Below are positions 1 through 8,815 of a stretch of 64,000 nucleotides of DNA, piece after piece; position 1 is the stretch's first letter, and each line of letters starts with the position of its first letter. The stretch comes from Lepagella muris (lineage in GTDB: Bacteria > Bacteroidota > Bacteroidia > Bacteroidales > Muribaculaceae), in assembly GCF_004793975.1 (NCBI RefSeq), contig NZ_SRYB01000022.1, positions 23,434-87,433 of the forward strand, in the 5' to 3' direction. The notes under the pieces are model-generated. The model was not told the DNA's origin and did no database searches. It was given only the letters and a program-made list of their open reading frames with translations. The position numbers and the translations under genes were made by a program.

Positions 1-11
1 GAATATTCAGA

Positions 12-42
12 TTGGAAGGGGTCTGAAAAAGTATTATATTTG
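12..42 (+). promoter_or_regulatory. Bacteroidetes-type promoter of dnaX
   Basis: TTG at 12-14 (-33 region) and TATATTTG at 35-42 match the Bacteroidetes primary promoter (TTTG, about 19 nt, TAnnTTTG). The predicted start of transcription is near 48-50, so an upstream TTG codon at 40 would be untranscribed and the dnaX start at 73 is favoured. Confidence 0.6.
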
Positions 43-72
43 CAAGCAAAAACCACAGAAAGCAAGAAAAGC

Positions 73-1923
73 ATGTCGGAAGAGAAGCCATATATAGTGT
101 CGGCCCGCAAGTACAGACCAGCTACGTTCAAGACCGTGGTGGGGCAAAGGGCATTGACCTCCACCCTTAAAAATGCGATAGAAAGCCATCGTCTGGCGCA
201 GGCATATCTGTTTTGCGGACCGCGTGGCGTAGGCAAGACTTCGTGCGCCCGTATCTTTGCCAAGACAATCAACTGCCAGAATCTTACGGCTGATGGCGAG
301 GCATGCGGACAGTGTGAGTCATGCCGTGCGATAGAGCAGGGCACGTCGTTCAATCTTGTGGAGTTGGACGCGGCGTCAAACAACTCGGTCGACGATATAC
401 GTTCGATTACCGAACAGGTTAATGTCCCGCCTCAGAATGGCAATTACCGCATATTCATAATAGATGAGGTGCACATGCTTTCAAATGCGGCGTTCAATGC
501 TTTCCTGAAGACTCTGGAGGAACCACCGAAGAATGTGGTCTTCATCCTTGCCACCACGGAGAAGCATAAGGTGATACCCACGATATTGAGCCGTTGCCAG
601 ATATATGATTTCAAGCGGATCACGGTAGACGACATGATTGACCATCTTGAATATGTGGCAAAGGAGGAGGGTATCACTACTGAGCGCGAGGCGTTGGGCG
701 TGATTGCCTTGAAGGCGGATGGAGCCATGCGCGACGCTTTGTCGATATTCGATCAGGTGGCAGCCTCCTCGATGGGGGATGTGACGTATGAGAAGACCAT
801 AGACAATCTCAACGTGCTTGACTATGACTATTATTTCCGTCTTGTGGATGCTTTCAGAGAGGGGGATGTGCCGTCGGCTCTGTTGGTATATAAGCAGATA
901 CGCGATAAGGGATTTGATTCACTCTTCCTGGTGAACGGTCTTGCCGCCCATGTGCGCGATCTGCTGGTGGCAGTGGATGAGCGCACTGTGACGTTGCTTG
1001 AGACTTCCGAAGGGGTGGCACGCCGATATGCGGAGCAGGCGAAGACTCTTCCTGTGGAATGGTATTATGCAGCGATGAGATTGCTGAGTGAATGTGATCT
1101 CAACTATCGCACTGCCACAAGTAAGCGTCTGCTTGTGGAGATTACGCTCATCCGGTTATGTCAGCTGCTCAAACCAGCCTCGCCCCCTTTTGATTCGCTG
1201 GATCGCAGAATGCCGCTGGGCGATCCGGTTGCGGAGCGGCGTCCCTCTCCATCTGTGGAGAGTGTGGTATCGCAACAGCCGACGTCACCGCAGCAACCGG
1301 TAGTGCAACAGCAGCCTATGCATCAGTCTACATCACCCCAGCAGCCGACCGACTACCAACAGTATATGCCGCCTCAGCAGTCGATATCGCCGCAGCCTGC
1401 GCCTGTGCAGCCAATGGCTCCACAACCGTCGGTTCCACAGACGTCGCCCAATCAGGCTCCCGCCGCAGGACGTCCGCGTGTCGCGCCCCGCCCATCCACT
1501 CTCCGTCTTAACGCACAGCGGCAGTCATCGTCGCCCCAGGCTTCAGGTCTTGTCCGACGCAATAAGCCTATCAACCATGATGTTTTCATGGAGGCATGGG
1601 GGAGTTTTGCGGCATCCAATCCGTCGCTCCATATCCTTGTTAATGCCATGCGCGCTTCTCATCCTGTGCCGGCAGACCAGCATACGTATCGTATTGTCGT
1701 GGATCATCCGGCGCAGCAGCAGTCTTTTGAACTTTCAATGGGGCGTCTGCTTGAATATCTGCGTGACAGACTTGAAAATGACTACCTGAGCCTGAAAGTG
1801 GAGGTTACTACCGAACCGGTGGGTGCCAAGCAGCTTCCGCCACGCGAATATCTTAAGCAAGTGGTTAGTTCCAATCCGGCGTTGGCAGGTTTTCTTAATG
1901 CGATAGAAGGGGAGCTGGTATAG
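73..1923 (+). CDS. dnaX: DNA polymerase III subunit gamma/tau
   Basis: Clamp-loader ATPase of the replicative polymerase; it opens the beta clamp and, as tau, links core polymerases. Walker A GPRGVGKT is at residues 49-56, followed by a four-Cys zinc module (C.. CGQCESC), Walker B DEVHML near 131 and the sensor SRC before YDFKR. Residues about 390-500 form a Pro/Gln-rich linker, then a C-terminal tau-like domain. The 616-residue length fits tau. I chose ATG 73 over TTG 40 because the promoter places the transcript start after 40. I saw no slippery A-run that would give a shorter gamma form. The next gene is 241 bp downstream, so it is probably transcribed alone. Confidence 0.96.
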   Translation: MSEEKPYIVSARKYRPATFKTVVGQRALTSTLKNAIESHRLAQAYLFCGPRGVGKTSCARIFAKTINCQNLTADGEACGQCESCRAIEQGTSFNLVELDAASNNSVDDIRSITEQVNVPPQNGNYRIFIIDEVHMLSNAAFNAFLKTLEEPPKNVVFILATTEKHKVIPTILSRCQIYDFKRITVDDMIDHLEYVAKEEGITTEREALGVIALKADGAMRDALSIFDQVAASSMGDVTYEKTIDNLNVLDYDYYFRLVDAFREGDVPSALLVYKQIRDKGFDSLFLVNGLAAHVRDLLVAVDERTVTLLETSEGVARRYAEQAKTLPVEWYYAAMRLLSECDLNYRTATSKRLLVEITLIRLCQLLKPASPPFDSLDRRMPLGDPVAERRPSPSVESVVSQQPTSPQQPVVQQQPMHQSTSPQQPTDYQQYMPPQQSISPQPAPVQPMAPQPSVPQTSPNQAPAAGRPRVAPRPSTLRLNAQRQSSSPQASGLVRRNKPINHDVFMEAWGSFAASNPSLHILVNAMRASHPVPADQHTYRIVVDHPAQQQSFELSMGRLLEYLRDRLENDYLSLKVEVTTEPVGAKQLPPREYLKQVVSSNPALAGFLNAIEGELV

Positions 1924-2017
1924 TTAAATTAGTTTAATGTATATTAAAAAATATTAATTTAATATATAAAAGCATTAAAAGATATCCCTTCTAAATAATA
2001 ATGGGGATTATTTTTAC

Positions 2018-2025
2018 TATCTTTG
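2018..2025 (+). promoter_or_regulatory. -7 box upstream of rimP-nusA-infB
   Basis: TATCTTTG followed by C is a perfect Bacteroidetes -7 element. No convincing TTTG lies 19-21 nt upstream. Transcription would begin near 2031, just before the hairpin at 2038, leaving a leader of about 130 nt before rimP. Confidence 0.5.
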
Positions 2026-2037
2026 CAAAAACATTCC

Positions 2038-2067
2038 GGAGGGGACGTAAGTCTCCTCCTCTTTTTT
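2038..2067 (+). terminator. Intrinsic terminator / candidate attenuator before rimP
   Basis: A 9-bp GC-rich stem (2038-2046 with 2051-2059, one G-U pair) closes a GTAA tetraloop of GNRA type and is followed by T, C and six T (2060-2067). It is a textbook intrinsic terminator 115 nt after the dnaX stop. Because a -7 box lies just upstream and no other promoter is visible before rimP, it may act as an attenuator in the rimP-nusA-infB leader as well as, or instead of, ending dnaX transcripts. Confidence 0.75.
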
Positions 2068-2164
2068 AACAAAATGTCGGTTGCCAGGCAGCGTCGCATT
2101 CCTTGGTTCCATTACCATCATGTATTGATTCTGCATGCAATCCAACCGCCTCAAATAAGAGAAG

Positions 2165-2629
2165 ATGATAGATAAAACCGCACTTGCAGCATTCATAGAG
2201 GAGCGACTTGAAGGGAGCGACCTTTTTCTTGTAGATCTGTCGATAAGCGGACAGAACGAAATACGGGTAGAGATAGATTCCGACACGAGCGTTGACATTG
2301 ACCGTTGTGTGGATCTTACACGCGAGATCGAGTCGGCGTTTGACCGCGACGTGGAGGATTATGAACTGGAAGTCGGATCAAGCGGTTTGACCACACCGTT
2401 CAAGGTGCGCCGTCAATACGATAAGAATCTTGGCAACGAAGTGGAGGTGCTGACGAAAGGGGGCAAGAAATATCATGGGATGCTCCGTGAGGTCGGCGAT
2501 GATGCTTTCACGGTCGTTTGCGAGGAGAAGGTTAAGCCGGAAGGGGCGAAGCGTGCTGTCATTGAGCAGGTGGACCACGTCTTCCGTTATGATGAGGTGA
2601 AATATACTAAATACATGCTACAATTCTAA
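2165..2629 (+). CDS. rimP: Ribosome maturation factor RimP
   Basis: Cytoplasmic factor needed for late 30S subunit maturation. The 154-residue product has the two-domain RimP layout: an N-terminal alpha/beta domain with the conserved LTREIE..FD..VEDYELEVGSSGL stretch (residues about 59-80), then a C-terminal SH3-like barrel containing KGGKKYHGML. The gene stands 6 nt before nusA, in the rimP-nusA-infB order widespread in bacteria, which strongly supports the assignment. ATG 2165 follows a purine-rich AGAGAAG. Confidence 0.95.
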   Translation: MIDKTALAAFIEERLEGSDLFLVDLSISGQNEIRVEIDSDTSVDIDRCVDLTREIESAFDRDVEDYELEVGSSGLTTPFKVRRQYDKNLGNEVEVLTKGGKKYHGMLREVGDDAFTVVCEEKVKPEGAKRAVIEQVDHVFRYDEVKYTKYMLQF

Positions 2630-2635
2630 AGTGTT

Positions 2636-3883
2636 ATGGCAAAGAAAGTAGAAACTGTAAATATGGTCGACCGGTTTGCCGAATTCAAGGAGCTGAAGAA
2701 TATCGACAAGACCACTATGATAAGCGTTCTCGAAGAATCATTCCGCAAGGTGCTTGCTAACATGTTTGATTCTGACGAGAACTTTGACGTGATCATGAAC
2801 CCGGACAAGGGAGACTGCGAGATATATCAGAATCTTAAGGTCGTGGCTGATGATGACGTCGACAACGAGAACATGGAGATCGGGCTATCAGAGGCGCGTG
2901 AGATCGACCCTGAGTGTGAGATCGGCGAGGAGGTGTCAAAGCAGATCTTCTTTGAGAAGTTCGGACGCCGTGCCATCCTCAATCTCCGTCAGACTCTCCA
3001 GTCGAAGATTCTTGACCTTCAGAAGGAGGCGATCTCATCCAAGTTCAAGGAGCTTGAGGGTGAGATAATCTCCGGGGAGGTTCACCAGGTGTGGAAACGC
3101 GAGGCTCTTCTTGTAGACGAGGACCAGAACGAACTGATCATGCCTAAGGATGAGCAGATACCCAGCGACTCCTTCCATAAGGGCGATGTGGTAAGGGCGA
3201 TCGTGAAGCGTGTTGACAATCAGAACAACAATCCCAAGATAATCCTGTCGCGCACCGACGACCGTTTCCTCCGCCGTCTGTTTGAACAGGAGGTGCCAGA
3301 GATCCACGACGGACTGATCACTATCCGTGCCGTTGCGCGTATCCCCGGCGAGCGTGCTAAGATTGCTGTTGAGAGTTATGACGATCGCATAGATCCCGTA
3401 GGTGCATGCGTGGGTATCAAGGGAAGCCGTATCCACGGCATCGTCAGAGAGCTACGCAACGAGAACATCGACGTGATCAACTATACCGCCAATCCCCAGC
3501 TCTTCATCCAGCGTGCATTGAGCCCGGCAAGTATCTCATCCATCCGTCTTAACGAGGAGGAGAAGAAGGCTGAGGTCTTCCTGCATCCGGAGGAGGTCTC
3601 TCTCGCCATAGGCAAGGGGGGACTCAACATCCGTCTCGCCACAATGCTGACCGGATATACCATCGATGTATACCGCGACATTGAGGAGGGTGAGGAGGAC
3701 ATCTATCTTGATGAGTTCCGCGATGAGATCGACGACTGGGTGATCGAGCAGCTTAAAAACATAGGACTCGGCACAGCGAAGGCGGTGCTTAACGCTACGC
3801 CCGAGAAGCTTGAGCAGGCCGATCTTGAAGACGACACTGTGGAGCATGTGCTCAACGTGATCAGATCTGAATTTGAAGACTGA
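2636..3883 (+). CDS. nusA: Transcription termination/antitermination factor NusA
   Basis: Binds RNA polymerase and nascent RNA, modulating pausing, termination and antitermination. The 415 residues hold an N-terminal polymerase-binding domain, an S1 domain (about 133-200, beginning GEIISGEVHQV), KH1 with GACVGIKGSRI and KH2 with AIGKGGLNIRLA, then a short C-terminal helix-hairpin-helix-like region (NIGLGTAKAVLNATPE). The C-terminal part is shorter than in E. coli, which carries two AR repeats. It lies between rimP and infB and is probably co-transcribed. Since NusA itself affects hairpin termination, the leader hairpin at 2038 offers a possible route to autoregulation (inference). Confidence 0.96.
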   Translation: MAKKVETVNMVDRFAEFKELKNIDKTTMISVLEESFRKVLANMFDSDENFDVIMNPDKGDCEIYQNLKVVADDDVDNENMEIGLSEAREIDPECEIGEEVSKQIFFEKFGRRAILNLRQTLQSKILDLQKEAISSKFKELEGEIISGEVHQVWKREALLVDEDQNELIMPKDEQIPSDSFHKGDVVRAIVKRVDNQNNNPKIILSRTDDRFLRRLFEQEVPEIHDGLITIRAVARIPGERAKIAVESYDDRIDPVGACVGIKGSRIHGIVRELRNENIDVINYTANPQLFIQRALSPASISSIRLNEEEKKAEVFLHPEEVSLAIGKGGLNIRLATMLTGYTIDVYRDIEEGEEDIYLDEFRDEIDDWVIEQLKNIGLGTAKAVLNATPEKLEQADLEDDTVEHVLNVIRSEFED

Positions 3884-3945
3884 TTCGCGACGGTGAGCCA
3901 TAAATCTTTCCTCATAAATTAAAAGAAACAACCCTTCACCAATAT

Positions 3946-6927
3946 ATGCGCATAAAAATCAGTAAAGTAGCAAACGACCTAAATGTCGGAGTCAATACAG
4001 TGGTGGAATTTCTGCGACGACATGATGTGGATGTAGAAAACAATCCCAACGCGAGAATAGACGACTCCTCACTTGAGTTGCTGAAGAATGAATTCAACAA
4101 CGACAAGACATTGAAGAAAGAGGCCGACGGACAGACCGACGGCCGGCGCAAGCCTAAGAAAGATAATCCTGCCACATCAGAGATGTCGGGCGGCACTTCC
4201 ACCTCGGGTATACCGGGGCTGAAAGTGCTGGGAAAGATCGACCTTGATGCAGGCTCCCGCCGTGGCAACGGACGCCGCGGTGGCGACTCCCGTGGCCGTC
4301 ATGATTCCGACCGCCAGAGAGGACGTTCAGACGACCGTCAGGACCGATCGCGTTCCGATCGCCAGAGAGATGAACGCAACCGTGGAAGAAATGGCGGCAA
4401 AGATGTGAAAAAAGAGGAGATCGCTGCCTCTGCATCCAATCCGGGAGCAGGGCGACAGGCGGCTCCCGCGCCCGTGCGTAATGAGAAAGAGTCAGTACGC
4501 ACGGAGGCAACCGTAGAAAACAAGACAATACAAGAGAAGACAGAAGTGAAGGCTCCCGTTGTAAAAGAAGAGTCGCAGAAAGATCAGAAAAACACTGTGC
4601 AAGAGACTCCAGGAAGCGTATTCCGCCTGAGCACTCCACCGGTTCAGCCGGAACTGAAAGTGTTGGGTAAAATCGATTTATCAAGCTTGAACCAGTCGAC
4701 ACGTCCGAAAAAGCGTGGTAAAGACGACCGACGTCGTGGCGACAAGAACCGTCAGGGGGGTGGTGCATCATCTTCCCAGGGTGCTGACCAGCAGAATGCC
4801 GACCGCAAGAAGCGCAAGCGTATAGGGAAGGAGAAGATCGACATCGAGAAGGCTGCTTCCCAGCCCGGATTCGGATCGGAGAACCGCAACAAGAAGAAGG
4901 GTGGCGACAAGCAGGGTCAGAACAACCAGCAGGGTCAGCAAGGCGGTGGCGGCGGCGACCGCAAGCGTGGCGACCGCGGACAGAAAGGCGGCAACCGCAG
5001 AAATGAGCGTCCGCAGAAGCCGGAGACAAACCAGGAGGATGTGCAGAAGCAGGTGAAGGAAACGCTTGCACGTCTCACCAGCAAGACTCCCAAGAAAGGC
5101 TTGAAATGGAGAAAGGAGAAGAAGGAGGCTATCCACAACCGCGAGCTGGAGAATCAGCGTCGTGAGGAGGCGGAGAGCAAGATCATTCAGCTCACCGAGT
5201 TCGTGACTGCAAACGACCTTGCCAACCTTATGGAGGTGCCCGTCAACAACGTCATCGCCACGTGTATGAACCTTGGCGTCATGGTGTCGATCAACCAGCG
5301 TCTTGACGCCGAGACCATCAACATTGTGGCTGAGGAGTTCGGATTCACCACAGAATATGTGAGTGCCGATGTGACGGAGGCCATCTCTCCTGAAGAGGAC
5401 AAGGAGGAGGATCTTCAGCCGCGTCCGCCTATCGTGACTGTCATGGGTCACGTCGACCACGGTAAGACCTCGCTGCTCGACTATATCCGTAAGGCAAACG
5501 TGATTGCCGGCGAGGCTGGCGGTATCACCCAGCATATCGGTGCCTACAACGTGACGCTTCCCGACGGACGCTGCATCACTTTCCTCGACACCCCAGGTCA
5601 TGAGGCGTTCACCGCCATGCGTGCGCGTGGTGCGAAAGTGACCGACCTTGCCATCATCATAGTAGCCGCTGACGACGACGTGATGCCACAGACTATAGAG
5701 GCAATTAACCATGCGTCGGCTGCCGGCGTTCCGATGGTGTTTGCAATCAATAAGATAGATAAGCCCGCAGCAAATCCCGACAAGATCAAGGAGGAACTTG
5801 CCGGAATGAACTACCTCGTGGAGGAATGGGGCGGTAAATACCAGAGCCAGGACATATCCGCAAAGAAGGGTATCGGCGTGGAGGAGCTTATGGAGAAGGT
5901 GCTGCTTGAGGCAGAGATGCTTGACCTTAAGGCAAACCCCGACCGTCTTGCTGTCGGCTCGGTAATAGAGTCAAGTCTTGACAAGGGACGTGGCTACGTC
6001 GCTACTGTCCTTGTGCAGAATGGTACGCTCCGTGTGGGCGACGTCATACTTGCCGGCACCCACTACGGAAAAATCAAGGCTATGTTCAACGAGCGTAACC
6101 AGCGTGTCAAGGAGGCAGGTCCCTCTACTCCGGTGCTTATCCTCGGTATGAACGGTGCGCCTACCGCAGGCGACACATTCAACGTGCTTGAGACGGAGCA
6201 GGAGGCACGCGAGATTGCCGGCAAGCGTGAGCAGTTGCAGCGCGAGCTTGGTCTGCGCACCAAGAAGCGTCCCGGTCTTGAGGAGCTTGGTCGCCGCCGT
6301 GCGCTCAACGACTTCCACGAGCTCAACCTCGTTGTCAAGGGCGATGTCGACGGTTCTGTAGAGGCTCTTTCCGACTCGCTCATCAAGCTGTCTACTCCCG
6401 AGATTCAGGTCAACGTGCTTCATAAGGGTGTGGGCGCCATATCGGAGAGCGATGTGACGCTAGCTGCGGCATCCGACGCCATAATCATCGGCTTCCAGGT
6501 GCGTCCTTCCGGAGCAGCACGCAAGGAGGCAGACAAGGAGGGCGTGGAGATACGTCTCTACTCCGTGATCTACAAAGCTATCGAAGAGGTGAAGGATGCA
6601 ATGGAAGGATTGCTCTCACCGGAGATCAAGGAGGAGATCACCGGCACGGCAGAGGTGCTTCAGACCTACCATATTTCCAAGGTCGGTACGATTGCCGGTG
6701 CGATTGTGCGCGATGGCAAGATCAAGCGCACGAGCAAGGTGCGTGTCATTCGCGACGGCATCGTGATCTATACCGGCGAGCTTGGATCTCTCAAGCGATT
6801 TAAGGATGACGTCAAGGATGTCGTGTCGGGCTACGACTGCGGTCTGTCAGTGCAGGGCTACAACGATATCCGTGAGGGCGATCTTATAGAGGCGTATGAG
6901 GAGGTGGAAGTGAAGAAATCTCTCTGA
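3946..6927 (+). CDS. infB: Translation initiation factor IF-2
   Basis: GTPase that places initiator fMet-tRNA in the 30S P site and promotes subunit joining. The 993-residue product starts with an IF2_N helix-turn-helix module (KVANDLNVGVNTVVEFL), followed by about 380 residues of low-complexity R/G/Q/K/D-rich sequence, then the G domain: G1 GHVDHGKT at 501-508, DTPGH at 548-552, NKID at 602-605. Domains II to IV follow. The nonapeptide LKVLGKIDL occurs twice in the disordered N-terminal region. The stop codon overlaps the folK start by one base (TGATG), suggesting translational coupling. Confidence 0.97.
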   Translation: MRIKISKVANDLNVGVNTVVEFLRRHDVDVENNPNARIDDSSLELLKNEFNNDKTLKKEADGQTDGRRKPKKDNPATSEMSGGTSTSGIPGLKVLGKIDLDAGSRRGNGRRGGDSRGRHDSDRQRGRSDDRQDRSRSDRQRDERNRGRNGGKDVKKEEIAASASNPGAGRQAAPAPVRNEKESVRTEATVENKTIQEKTEVKAPVVKEESQKDQKNTVQETPGSVFRLSTPPVQPELKVLGKIDLSSLNQSTRPKKRGKDDRRRGDKNRQGGGASSSQGADQQNADRKKRKRIGKEKIDIEKAASQPGFGSENRNKKKGGDKQGQNNQQGQQGGGGGDRKRGDRGQKGGNRRNERPQKPETNQEDVQKQVKETLARLTSKTPKKGLKWRKEKKEAIHNRELENQRREEAESKIIQLTEFVTANDLANLMEVPVNNVIATCMNLGVMVSINQRLDAETINIVAEEFGFTTEYVSADVTEAISPEEDKEEDLQPRPPIVTVMGHVDHGKTSLLDYIRKANVIAGEAGGITQHIGAYNVTLPDGRCITFLDTPGHEAFTAMRARGAKVTDLAIIIVAADDDVMPQTIEAINHASAAGVPMVFAINKIDKPAANPDKIKEELAGMNYLVEEWGGKYQSQDISAKKGIGVEELMEKVLLEAEMLDLKANPDRLAVGSVIESSLDKGRGYVATVLVQNGTLRVGDVILAGTHYGKIKAMFNERNQRVKEAGPSTPVLILGMNGAPTAGDTFNVLETEQEAREIAGKREQLQRELGLRTKKRPGLEELGRRRALNDFHELNLVVKGDVDGSVEALSDSLIKLSTPEIQVNVLHKGVGAISESDVTLAAASDAIIIGFQVRPSGAARKEADKEGVEIRLYSVIYKAIEEVKDAMEGLLSPEIKEEITGTAEVLQTYHISKVGTIAGAIVRDGKIKRTSKVRVIRDGIVIYTGELGSLKRFKDDVKDVVSGYDCGLSVQGYNDIREGDLIEAYEEVEVKKSL

Positions 6928-7394
6928 TGGCGTTAGTATCGGTAAACATCGGAAGCAATCTTGGCGACCGAAGACTCAATATTAGCCGGGCAGTGCGTGC
7001 GATAAGCATGGAGTTCGGTGATTTCGAGATAAGTCATGTAGTGGAATCAGCCCCTTGGGGGTTTGATTCCACTCATTCTTTTCTGAATGTCGGACTTACG
7101 TTTGAGACGGACTTGAATCCTGAAGAGACGTTGCGCAGGCTTCAGAACATAGAGAAGGGTATAAGCGGAAAGAGCCATCGCACGGCTTCCGGAGGGTATA
7201 CCGACCGAGAGATAGATATCGACGTGATAACGTTTGACAGTGAGGTGATTGACTTGCCTCATCTTCAGGTACCCCATCCCCGTATGCCGCAGCGGAGTTT
7301 CGTGCTTCAGCCATTGGCTGAACTGATGCCCTGGTGGCGTCATCCACTGACAGGACTGACGCCGTTTGAAATGCTTGAAAATCTGGATAAATAA
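6927..7394 (+). CDS. folK: 2-amino-4-hydroxy-6-hydroxymethyldihydropteridine pyrophosphokinase
   Basis: Folate pathway enzyme (HPPK) that transfers pyrophosphate from ATP to 6-hydroxymethyl-dihydropterin. The 155 residues carry the family hallmarks: N-terminal NIGSNLGDR, SAPWGF, the metal-binding REIDIDVI, and VPHPRMPQRSFVLQPL. It overlaps infB by one base and is followed directly by nudC with no gap, so it probably reads from the same transcript. No dihydropteroate synthase or aldolase gene is nearby. Confidence 0.93.
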   Translation: MALVSVNIGSNLGDRRLNISRAVRAISMEFGDFEISHVVESAPWGFDSTHSFLNVGLTFETDLNPEETLRRLQNIEKGISGKSHRTASGGYTDREIDIDVITFDSEVIDLPHLQVPHPRMPQRSFVLQPLAELMPWWRHPLTGLTPFEMLENLDK

Positions 7395-8141
7395 ATGGAG
7401 AAATACATATTGACGTCGCGCGGCGAACTGTTGTTGTCGGAGTGTGACGGATGTTTCCGCCTGCCGGTAGCCGGAGAGGTGGTGCTTTCGGAGTGTTGTG
7501 AGACGTATCGTTTCGGAGAATACGTAGCTGCATCGCTTGCTTCGGTTGGCAACGCAGACGAACGTATGGTGAGACGTGGATTGCGTGAATCCTGGGGCAG
7601 CATGTCGGAAGAGGAATTTCGTGCCGCCGCAAAGGGGATGGAACTGGTTAATTGGAATGAGGCGGAGAGGCATTGTTCTGCCGATGGCGAGCCTCTTGAG
7701 CGATGCTCGGAGATAAGCAAGCGTTGTCCGAAATGCGGGAAAGAGTATTTCCCCAGACTAAACCCTGCCATAGTAGTGCTTGTGAAGAGGGGGGATGATG
7801 CGTTGCTGGTGCATGCACGTAGTCTTAGCCGTCCCGTCATGGCATTGGTGGCAGGCTTCGTGGAGACAGGCGAGAGTCTTGAGGAGTGTGTGGCAAGGGA
7901 GGTCATGGAGGAGACTTCGCTTGAGATAGGGAATATACGCTACTATGGCAGCCAGGCTTGGCCATATCCATATCAGCTGATGATCGGCTTCACCGCGGAA
8001 TATAAGTCGGGCGAATTTAGTTTTGCCGATGGAGAACTTACAGAGGGTGGATTTTTCTCCCGTGAGAATCCCCCGTCGATACCCACTATGCCTTCGTTGT
8101 CGCGCAAGATAATAGATGCGTGGCTTAATGGTGAGATATGA
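7395..8141 (+). CDS. nudC: NudC-like NAD(H) pyrophosphatase (Nudix)
   Basis: Predicted Nudix hydrolase splitting NADH/NAD+ to NMN(H) and AMP, possibly also removing NAD caps from RNA, as E. coli NudC does. It shows the NudC order: N-terminal domain, zinc ribbon (C111-x2-C114 after C94), Nudix box at 154-176 and the NudC signature, here SQAWPYP at 186-192. Two deviations: the first zinc knuckle has only one Cys (CSAD instead of CxxC), and the Nudix Gly before the final hydrophobic residue is Ser (EETSL). The catalytic RE..EE acidic residues are intact. The ATG directly follows the folK stop. Confidence 0.85.
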   Translation: MEKYILTSRGELLLSECDGCFRLPVAGEVVLSECCETYRFGEYVAASLASVGNADERMVRRGLRESWGSMSEEEFRAAAKGMELVNWNEAERHCSADGEPLERCSEISKRCPKCGKEYFPRLNPAIVVLVKRGDDALLVHARSLSRPVMALVAGFVETGESLEECVAREVMEETSLEIGNIRYYGSQAWPYPYQLMIGFTAEYKSGEFSFADGELTEGGFFSRENPPSIPTMPSLSRKIIDAWLNGEI

Positions 8142-8347
8142 GTGTCGGGCGAGGAGCCGACCGATGAAATATGGTGATGAAGCTGATGTGGTGCCTGTGG
8201 GGAGAGTGCGGGCAAATATATAGTGGAAATAGGAGGGAATGTTAAAACTTTTATACAGATGTTAATGTTAATAGGAGTGAGAGTAGGGACGCATGTTGCC
8301 GTATTGAAGTTGCGGAATTAAGCCGCCTCAATAAAAATTGAAAAGAA

Positions 8348-8749
8348 ATGGACAGAATAAGAGAAATATTTTCAAGATTGCCTTATTGGCTCTTTTCGAT
8401 AATCACGACATTGCTCATTCTTTGGCTCACACTGATGCCCGATCCATTGGGGGATGACGCCCCGACCTTGTTTCCGGGTGCCGACAAGGTGGTGCATGCC
8501 ATAATGTTCGGATTCCTTTCCGTGATGCTGCTGCTGGATTATCAGAGGAAGCATGGCTGGAGAGAGACAGGATCAGGGGTAATGCTTATCGCAGCCTTCA
8601 TTTCATCCGCATTAGGGATACTGATAGAATTTATTCAGCGATGGATGGCAATGGGCAGAGGGTTTGATCCCGGAGATATGGTGGCAGACGTAGCCGGTGT
8701 AGTGATATGCGTCTTTCTTTGGAGCCGTCTTCAGCGGCATTGGTTGTAG
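8348..8749 (+). CDS. VanZ-like family membrane protein
   Basis: Small (133 aa) integral membrane protein with about four hydrophobic segments. It shows VanZ family features: an early LTLMPDPLG, GADKVVHAIMFGFLSVML after the first helix, and a late FIQRWMAMGRGFDPGDMVADVAGV, matching the common E..Q...GR..d..D...N.lG pattern. VanZ relatives contribute to glycopeptide tolerance in enterococci, but the biochemical role of most family members is unknown. It stands alone before tamB; the 66-bp gap contains short repeats of TTCCACAATTC with no clear function. Confidence 0.75.
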   Translation: MDRIREIFSRLPYWLFSIITTLLILWLTLMPDPLGDDAPTLFPGADKVVHAIMFGFLSVMLLLDYQRKHGWRETGSGVMLIAAFISSALGILIEFIQRWMAMGRGFDPGDMVADVAGVVICVFLWSRLQRHWL

Positions 8750-8815
8750 ATTTCTACATTCCGCGATACTAAATTCCACAATTCGATATTCCACAATTCC
8801 ACAAAAGATAGCACT

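Noticed and set aside
4154..5712. Long minus-strand frames opposite infB
   Set aside because: They mirror the biased codon use and repeats of infB and have no plausible protein features.
8773..8800. Repeated TTCCACAATTC before tamB
   Set aside because: Only two short copies, with no structure or promoter match; regarded as simple sequence.
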